Source of the DNA: Phycisphaerales bacterium
GTDB lineage: Bacteria; Planctomycetota; Phycisphaerae; Phycisphaerales; Phycisphaeraceae
NCBI GenBank assembly: GCA_012031455.1
Contig: JAAUTM010000018.1
Coordinates: 1 to 10,632 of the forward strand
Direction: 5' to 3'
DNA length: 10,632 nucleotides
Shown: positions 5,787 to 10,632 of the stretch, one piece after another
How positions within the stretch are numbered: position 1 is the first letter of the stretch
Layout: every line of letters starts with the position of its first letter
Notes under the pieces: model-generated
Database searches by the model: none
Seen by the model: only the letters and a program-made list of their open reading frames with translations
What the model was told of the DNA's origin: nothing
Translations under genes and position numbers: made by a program

Positions 5787-7287
5787 TCATCCGCGGATCA
5801 TGGCTTTGAGCATGTCGCCGACCACTTTGGGGTTGGCCTGGCCCTTGGATAATTTCATCACCGCACCGACCAAAGCACCGATGGCGGCATCCTTCCCCGC
5901 TTTCACCGCCTCGACACTTTGGCATTTTGAGCCATGGCCTGCTCACACCAGGACCGCAAAGCCCCATCGTCACTGACCTGCAATAAACCACCGGCCTCGG
6001 CGAGCTTGGCGGGATCGCCTTCGGGCTGGGCGATGCACAAATCAATAAGCTGATCGGCTGCGTTGGAACTGATTCGGCTCGCTTTGACCAGTTCATCAAT
6101 CACCTTGAGCTGGGCAGGACGAATGCCAAGCTGGTCCGCAGTCATCCCCCGATCATTGGCACGACGCGCAAGATTGTTGAGCAGCAGGGCACAGGCCCGT
6201 TTGGCTTCGATTCCTTCTTTCATCATGGCTTCGAAGAAACGAGCCACGGCGGGTTCATCCAGAATTTGCCGAGCTTCTTTGGGACCAAGCCCGAGGGTGT
6301 CGATGTATTTTTTTCAAGCACATGAGGCGGGTCGATGAGCCGGGGCAGCAGCTGGTTGAGCCAGTCATCATTGACCACCACGGGGGCAAGGTCGGGGTCG
6401 GGGAAGTAGCGGTAGTCGTGGGCATCTTCCTTTTCGCGTTGGAGGAAGGTGGTTTGGGTGTCATCATCCCAGCCACGGGTGGATTTGGCTCCCGCGGCCA
6501 TGACCTTGCCGGTGCGCTGCCATTCTTCAATCTGACGGTGATATTCGTGATTCACAGAACCCTGCAAAGCACGGAAGCTGTTCAGGTTTTTGATTTCGAC
6601 GATGGGGGTTTTATAGGTTTGCACCTGATGCTCGATGATGACATTGATGTTGGGTTCAAAGCGAATGTGGCCCTGCTGCATGATGCCTTGGGTAACCCCC
6701 AAAGCCCGGGTCCAGTTTCGTAGAAGCTGGGCGAAGGCGACGACCTGTTCGGCTGATTCAAAATCAGGCTGGGTGACGATTTCCAGGAGCGGGGTTCCTG
6801 CCCGGTTCAGATCGACGATGGAGCCATCGATGGCGTGTCCGCCGGGGGCCTCGTGCAGGAGCTTGCCCGCATCTTCTTCCAGGTGTGCCCGTAGAATGCG
6901 AATGGTTTTGGTGGTCCCATCTTCCAGCGGGACATCCACCTGGCCGTCGTAGCAGAGCGGCTGATCATACTGGCTGATCTGATAGTTTTTGGGCAGGTCG
7001 GGGTAGTAGTAACTCTTGCGGTTCCACTTGGTGAAGCGGGCGATTTTGCATCCCAGTGCCAGCCCGACGAGCATAGACATTTCCACCGCAACACGGTTGA
7101 TCACTGGCAAAACGCCCGGCATACCCAGCACCACCGGGTCACAAAGCGAGTTGGGTTCTGCCTGCGCATAATCGGGGTGGGCAATGTTGGGGGCACTGGT
7201 GAACATCTTGCTGCGTGTGGCCAGCTCGATGTGAACTTCAAGCCCGACCATCAGGCGGGCAGAGATGTCAGTAGTTACGGTCGGCAT
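5787..7287 (-). CDS. gatB: Aspartyl/glutamyl-tRNA(Asn/Gln) amidotransferase subunit B (two frame breaks)
   Basis: GatB is the kinase/tRNA-binding subunit of GatCAB, which amidates misacylated Glu-tRNA(Gln) and Asp-tRNA(Asn). The N-terminal catalytic cradle is clear: [88 protein letters not shown], and the later [16 protein letters not shown]. The tail is the GatB YqeY-like domain. The frame breaks twice. At 6308-6314 a run of seven T (A on the coding strand) should be eight, giving [20 protein letters not shown]. At about 5918-5920 one A is missing, giving [20 protein letters not shown] and finally [16 protein letters not shown]. Corrected length is 500 residues, normal for GatB. Start ATG 7287 follows AAGGA; the open frame to 7371 is not family sequence. 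Confidence 0.92.
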
Positions 7288-7409
7288 CCATCGTCCTTCA
7301 TGTCTTCGGACTTGTTGCATGGGGCAATCCCCATGAACAAGAAGGTATTCTTCGAACAGCAGCGGAAGCACAATCCGCAGCGGATAACTTCATCATCCTC
7401 AATCCAGAT
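7275..7409 (-). other. Cysteine-rich open frame between the VKOR gene and gatB, status unclear
   Basis: A stop-to-stop frame of 44 codons fills the 111-base gap and overlaps the first 13 bases of gatB. It reads IEDDEVIRCGLCFRCCSKNT, then [20 protein letters not shown], with six Cys and a CxxCxxCC cluster, and looks protein-like in composition. It has no ATG, GTG or TTG near its start. It might be the true C-terminal tail of the VKOR protein if one G of the GG at 7404-7405 (coding strand) is a sequencing insertion, or it might be chance. Within it, 7318-7335 is a perfect inverted repeat (CATGGGG, loop of four, CCCCATG) with no T-tract, so it is not a convincing terminator. Confidence 0.25.
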
Positions 7410-8559
7410 TTAACTGCAAATCATCACGAAGCGACTGCACGAATTCCTCGTAGGTTCCCGGCCTGCCCAGAATCATATTCGGCCCGTAGATCAGAGCAGG
7501 CAAACGCCCGATTTGTGCTTTTTGATAAAACGTGACATTGCGCTGAATCTGATCTTTGGGCCATGGATTTAGATTCGCCGCTTCCAAAGAGGAGGTCCCG
7601 ATGAGGGTAGCCGCAAATGCGTGTGCATCTTCGAGGGTCAGTTTACCCTGCTGCATGAAAAGCCAGTCATCCATCGTTTTGAACTTGGCGGGGTCGGCCA
7701 GCCAGACGACCAGTGCCAATTCGGCCAGGGCGCAGGCATCCTTGAATTTGCCATCATCCATCGGGAACTGCGAATTGCATCTTCCATCCAGCGGTACGGG
7801 TAACAGCACGACCCCCAGCTTATCCGGGTGGGCGGACATCAGATGCTGGAGAAAATCATGGACTGCTTTGCAATGAATGCAGGTGTAATCGGTCATCATG
7901 ACCAGGATGTGCCGGGCCTTGGGCGAGCCGAGCATGGGGTGTTCATCAGGTCGAATCACTACACGACCCGCCAGCACGGAAACTTCACGTTTGCGATCGA
8001 CCTGGATGCCGGTGTCATAATCCGCCACACCTCCCCATTGCGCTACACGGTGCTGCGCCGGGGACGGACCAAACCATTGACCCATGACCAGTGCCATGAC
8101 CAGCGCAAGCCCGGCCACGACGGCTGTGCTGTTTCGCTTTGTACCTTGCATCGGCAGCGTCAGCAGCAATACCACGGAGATTAACGAACCCAGAGTATGC
8201 ACCATCATGCAATGCACGCAGGTGGTATGAATAATGAATTGCTGCAACACGATGAACCACAAGGCACTGCCCAGCGTGGTGATGGCCAATGTCCATAAAC
8301 ACCACACAGACCCTGCCCAGGTTCGGCCCAGGCTCAGCAAAATGACCATCGAGCCATACACCGCCACCGCCCCGAGGCTCACCGGTACCCCCAGCCAGCG
8401 TGACCATTGACTGGCCAAAACCTCCGCACAACCCGACCCAGCCCCGCAACCGGCTACGGTCCCGCTGCTGTACGAGCCATAGGCCAGGTAACCCGACCAC
8501 ATAGCCGCCAGCAATGCCAGTATCGCGATGAATATACGAAGTCCATTGGATCTATTCAT
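7399..8559 (-). CDS. VKOR-thioredoxin (DsbA-like) fusion, disulfide-bond formation protein
   Basis: This 386-residue membrane protein starts at ATG 8559, one base after the stop of the preceding GNAT frame; the longer frame from 8655 only shadows that gene. Residues 1-160 are a vitamin K epoxide reductase domain with about five transmembrane segments. It has the loop pair Cys38/Cys44 (AGCGAGSGCAEV), the conserved SxxG-type segment GVPVSLGAVAVY and the quinone-side pair CVHC (114-117). A hydrophobic stretch at 145-170 closes the membrane part. A thioredoxin-fold domain follows, with active site CIHC (227-230, TDYTCIHCKAVHDFL) and cis-proline in GRLPALIYG (361-369). Such fusions reoxidise the thioredoxin domain, passing electrons to quinone, and form disulfides in exported proteins. 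Link with menaquinone from the mqnC pathway is inference. It may be co-transcribed with the GNAT gene. Confidence 0.88.
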   Translation of the reverse strand: MNRSNGLRIFIAILALLAAMWSGYLAYGSYSSGTVAGCGAGSGCAEVLASQWSRWLGVPVSLGAVAVYGSMVILLSLGRTWAGSVWCLWTLAITTLGSALWFIVLQQFIIHTTCVHCMMVHTLGSLISVVLLLTLPMQGTKRNSTAVVAGLALVMALVMGQWFGPSPAQHRVAQWGGVADYDTGIQVDRKREVSVLAGRVVIRPDEHPMLGSPKARHILVMMTDYTCIHCKAVHDFLQHLMSAHPDKLGVVLLPVPLDGRCNSQFPMDDGKFKDACALAELALVVWLADPAKFKTMDDWLFMQQGKLTLEDAHAFAATLIGTSSLEAANLNPWPKDQIQRNVTFYQKAQIGRLPALIYGPNMILGRPGTYEEFVQSLRDDLQLNLD

Positions 8560-8560
8560 A

Positions 8561-8857
8561 TCAATTAAGGATATCTCCCAATCGTTCATATCGATGATGC
8601 TCTCCGATGACGGTAAATCCCATTCGCTGGTACAGCCGTAACGCTTCACCATCAAGCAGGGCTTCGAGAATCACCGAACCATGCTGGGCGCGGGCACACA
8701 AATCAAGAGCCTGATCAAGCAGAGCACCTGCGACACCTTTGTGACGATATTGGGGCAGGGTGAATACATGATCGATGATGCCCACCTTGCCGACGCTGAC
8801 CACGTTGACATAGCCAAGGACATTACCTTGATGCCGGGCTACAAGCGGTTCACAGCG
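8561..8857 (-). CDS. GNAT-family N-acetyltransferase, C-terminal part only
   Basis: About 98 residues show the core of a GNAT fold. NVLGYVNVVSVGKVGIIDHV provides the central beta strands, TLPQYRHKGVAGALLDQAL is the acetyl-CoA-binding motif A (R/Q-x-x-G-x-A with RHKGVAGA), and EALRLYQRMGFTVIGEHHRY is motif B. The first half of a normal GNAT (roughly 50-60 residues before the EPLVAR strand) is missing. Instead the frame runs straight into a kinase domain without a stop. The domain ends with a TGA one base before the VKOR ATG, so these two genes look like an operon from one genome. Substrate cannot be told. Either this is a true kinase-GNAT hybrid or, more likely, the upstream half was lost at an assembly or recombination junction near 8860. 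Confidence 0.75.
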   Translation of the reverse strand, partial: RCEPLVARHQGNVLGYVNVVSVGKVGIIDHVFTLPQYRHKGVAGALLDQALDLCARAQHGSVILEALLDGEALRLYQRMGFTVIGEHHRYERLGDILN

Positions 8858-9529
8858 GGGTTCATCCAGATGGGCGTACATCAGGCTAAATGCAGAATCG
8901 CCCTGAAAAGGAAGTCGTCCTGACAAAAGCTCAAAAATCATCACGCCGAAAGAATAGATGTCGGAGCGTATGTCCAGTGTCTCGGAGCGCCATTGCTCTG
9001 GGGACATATAACTTGGTGTGCCAATAACCATACCACTGGCGGTTAGGCTGACACTTTCCTCACGAAATTAGCAATACCAAATCGCTCAGATAGGTTACAC
9101 CAGCCTCCATCAGCACATTGGCTGGTTTTAAGTCACGATGAATGACACCGCGCTGATGAGCATAATCTAAGGCACTCCCCACCTGACGGAAAAGCTCTAA
9201 TCCAGTAGTCAAATCTGGGGCATAATATTCCCAGTATGTCTTAAGATTGCCCCCTTTAATAACTTTCATCACGAGGTAGAGATAACCCGCTTGTTCGCTA
9301 AACTCATAGACAGGCAGAATATGAGGGTGATCAAAAGAAGCCATCAATTTAGCTTCACGTTCAAACCGTTTGATAGCATCTTTATGAATACGAAGTTCGG
9401 GGGCAATGACCTTAACCGCAAAAATAGGGTATCTTTAGCGGCCCGATAGACCGTCGCCATACCACCCTGACCTAGAATGGCTTGTATCTCATAACCGCCT
9501 AAATTTTTTCCTAGAAGTTCATTTGACAT
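8858..9529 (-). CDS. Bacterial Ser/Thr protein kinase domain, Hanks/PknB type (three frame breaks, C-lobe cut short)
   Basis: Four reading segments join into one kinase. The N-terminus reads MSNELLGKNLGGYEIQAILG followed by the glycine loop GQGGMATVYRA (20-30), then AVKVIAPEL with the ATP-binding lysine. Next come FDHPHILPVYEF, the catalytic loop HRDLKPANV, DFGIA (after correction), GTPSYMSPEQW and SDIYSFGVMIFELLSGRLPF, then SLMYAHLDEP. One base is missing in each of the A-runs at 9420-9424, 9079-9081 and 9065-9067 (T on the coding strand). Restoring them gives DTLFFAVKV, YLSDFGIANF and FREESVSLTASG. After HLDEP a kinase should continue with its last helices and the conserved Arg, but the sequence turns into GNAT. 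Start ATG 9529 is clear. DNA here is AT-richer than the left part. Chloroflexi-like by style (inference). Confidence 0.82.
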
Positions 9530-9655
9530 ATATGAGTTTGCTTGTCCTATAAATTCCCTATTATACTTTGTAGCTGATGTATAACCACTACATCAAAATT
9601 GTTAGAGGCATAGACCTATCATCTAAGATATTCTTCACGTGTCGGCGGCATCCTT
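9530..9655. promoter_or_regulatory. Divergent promoter region between kinase and repeat-protein genes
   Basis: AT-rich intergenic DNA. On the plus strand TATACT (9562-9567), with the weak TTGCTT at 9538-9543 (18-base spacer), could serve the repeat-protein gene. On the minus strand a perfect TATAAT (9565-9560) overlaps it and could serve the kinase gene, though its -35 is poor. The overlap suggests that the two divergent genes share, or compete for, one regulatory spot. No Shine-Dalgarno sequence is obvious on either side. Confidence 0.35.
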
Positions 9656-10632
9656 TTGATGCTATCGTTTTTTACCTCGTTTCAATCCTCACTCGCTCAA
9701 ACTTCAGGAACCATTCAAATTGGCGACACAGTCGAAGCAACTTTGGACTCTAGTAACTATAGTTCCGATTGGACATTGAATGGTGTACAAGGACAGGTCA
9801 TTGTTATCACAGTGACATCGGAAGCCTTTATCCAGCGCTGGCGTTTATAGCCCGGATGATGGCAGTGTCTATGAGTTTAATTTTGACAACAAAGCAACCT
9901 TACAACTCGGTCCACTCATGCTTCCTGCGGATGGCCCCTATAGTATTTCCGTCTCTGATGCCACCTTTACTGATCAATCCGGCGCATTTACCCTTACCGT
10001 TGAGGAAACCAATAATACCCCAACCGCTGAGTTTGAATATGTGTTTGATATCGGATTAGGGAAACTGCCGAGCGTCAACTAGGCATGAGCGGCTTTGATT
10101 CGTGGCTGTTTGAAGGGCAAGCCGGTCAGGTGGTCATTATTAAAGCCGAGTCATCCGATTTTCAAGTTGTCTTTGATATTTATACCCCCTCCTACGAGCA
10201 ATATTTAACCAGTGTAACCGAGGGAAAAACCTCACAGCTTGGGCCAATTGAACTTCCTGAAACGGGAGTCTATGGGATTACGGCCTATGATTATAATTAT
10301 CAAGCCAGCGGCAGCTATACACTTTCTATAGAAGCAACCGATGCCGCACCGACCATCGCCTTTGGCGCAACGGACACTTCCTCCAGCGCTGCACTTAATG
10401 CTGTTACCATTGGAGAAACTGTTGAAGAGGAGCTTGTCTCAGAAGATTTCAATTCTACATGGTCATTTGAAGGTCAGGCCAATCAAGTCATTCTTATCAC
10501 AGTCGAGTCGAATGATTTTCTCCCGGCGATAGACTTATTTGCGCCTGATGGTGATACCATAACTGAATTCAACTTTGATGGGCTATCCACTGTTCAACTT
10601 GGGCCAGTTGCCCTGCCTCTGGACGGGGAATA
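9656..10632 (+). CDS. Secreted repeat protein with PPC-like (pre-peptidase C-terminal-like) beta domains (partial, three frame breaks)
   Basis: The protein begins with a hydrophobic segment, LLMLSFFTSFQSSLAQT, that looks like a signal peptide cut after SLA. It then has tandem beta-sandwich units of about 110-120 residues. Unit 1 opens IQIGDTVEATLDSSNYSSDW, unit 2 DIGLGETAERQLGMSGFDSW, and unit 3 VTIGETVEEELVSEDFNSTW. Each continues with a G-x-x-x-QV-I-I-x-x-x-S-x-x-F stretch, a P-D-G-like turn, and an LGP--LP--G-Y strand. Single bases are missing near 9827-9830, at 9843 and in the G-run at 10059-10061 (GLG-ETAERQL). The frame is open to the window end. The TTG at 9656 or ATG at 9659 is the nominal start, but the signal peptide lacks its basic end, so the true start may lie upstream. 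It is divergent from the kinase. Confidence 0.68.

Noticed and set aside
7318..7335. Perfect inverted repeat CATGGGG / CCCCATG as a terminator of the VKOR gene
   Set aside because: No T-tract follows on either strand; noted only as a hairpin.
8560..8655. Upstream start of the VKOR-thioredoxin protein at 8655
   Set aside because: Those residues are an out-of-frame reading of the GNAT gene. The membrane protein begins naturally at ATG 8559, one base after the GNAT stop.
9769..10059. Separate 96-residue protein overlapping the repeat-protein gene
   Set aside because: It is a wrong-frame reading between two one-base losses. The correct frame gives the repeat pattern shared with units 2 and 3.
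1..10632. tRNA, rRNA, CRISPR arrays, insertion sequences or phage integration sites
   Set aside because: I looked on both strands and saw no cloverleaf, array of direct repeats, transposase or flanking inverted repeats that could be supported.

Overview
The window looks like a stretch of an uncultivated environmental bacterium, probably from a metagenome. The left part, up to about position 8860, is moderately GC-rich. It carries a futalosine-pathway menaquinone gene, a Thermotoga-type DAHP synthase, gatB, and a VKOR-thioredoxin fusion, a mix that would fit a planctomycete of the Phycisphaerae kind. That placement is inference from protein flavour only. From about 8860 to the end the DNA is visibly AT-richer. 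It carries a protein kinase and a secreted PPC-like repeat protein of a style common in Chloroflexi (Anaerolineae). The two parts meet inside one open frame where a kinase domain and an acetyltransferase domain are both cut short, so the contig may be chimeric there.

Layout. Positions 1-153 hold the tail of a helical-repeat (TPR-like) protein. Positions 191-866 (minus) hold a HigB/HigA-type toxin-antitoxin pair. Positions 939-1283 hold a regulatory leader: a promoter, a 23-codon leader peptide with the aromatic run FYFGYFW, mutually exclusive hairpins and an intrinsic terminator. The leader sits directly before a DAHP synthase gene (1284-2299). The plus strand continues with a two-ACT-domain GcvR-like regulator, a pectate-lyase/GH28-like beta-helix protein and mqnC. 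On the minus strand follow gatB, a VKOR-thioredoxin disulfide protein, a partial GNAT acetyltransferase and a Ser/Thr kinase. A divergent promoter region then leads to the secreted repeat protein, which runs off the end.

How they fit together. DAHP synthase is the entry to the shikimate pathway, which makes Phe, Tyr, Trp and, through chorismate, the futalosine-route menaquinone to which MqnC belongs. The leader before it has every element of a classical ribosome-mediated attenuator sensing aromatic amino acids. This is the most interesting system in the window.

Sequence quality. At least thirteen single-base frame breaks occur, in six genes on both sides of the compositional boundary. Most lie in homopolymer runs, and undoing them restores full-length family proteins. 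They look like sequencing errors rather than gene decay, so the broken genes are annotated here as intact genes with frame breaks.
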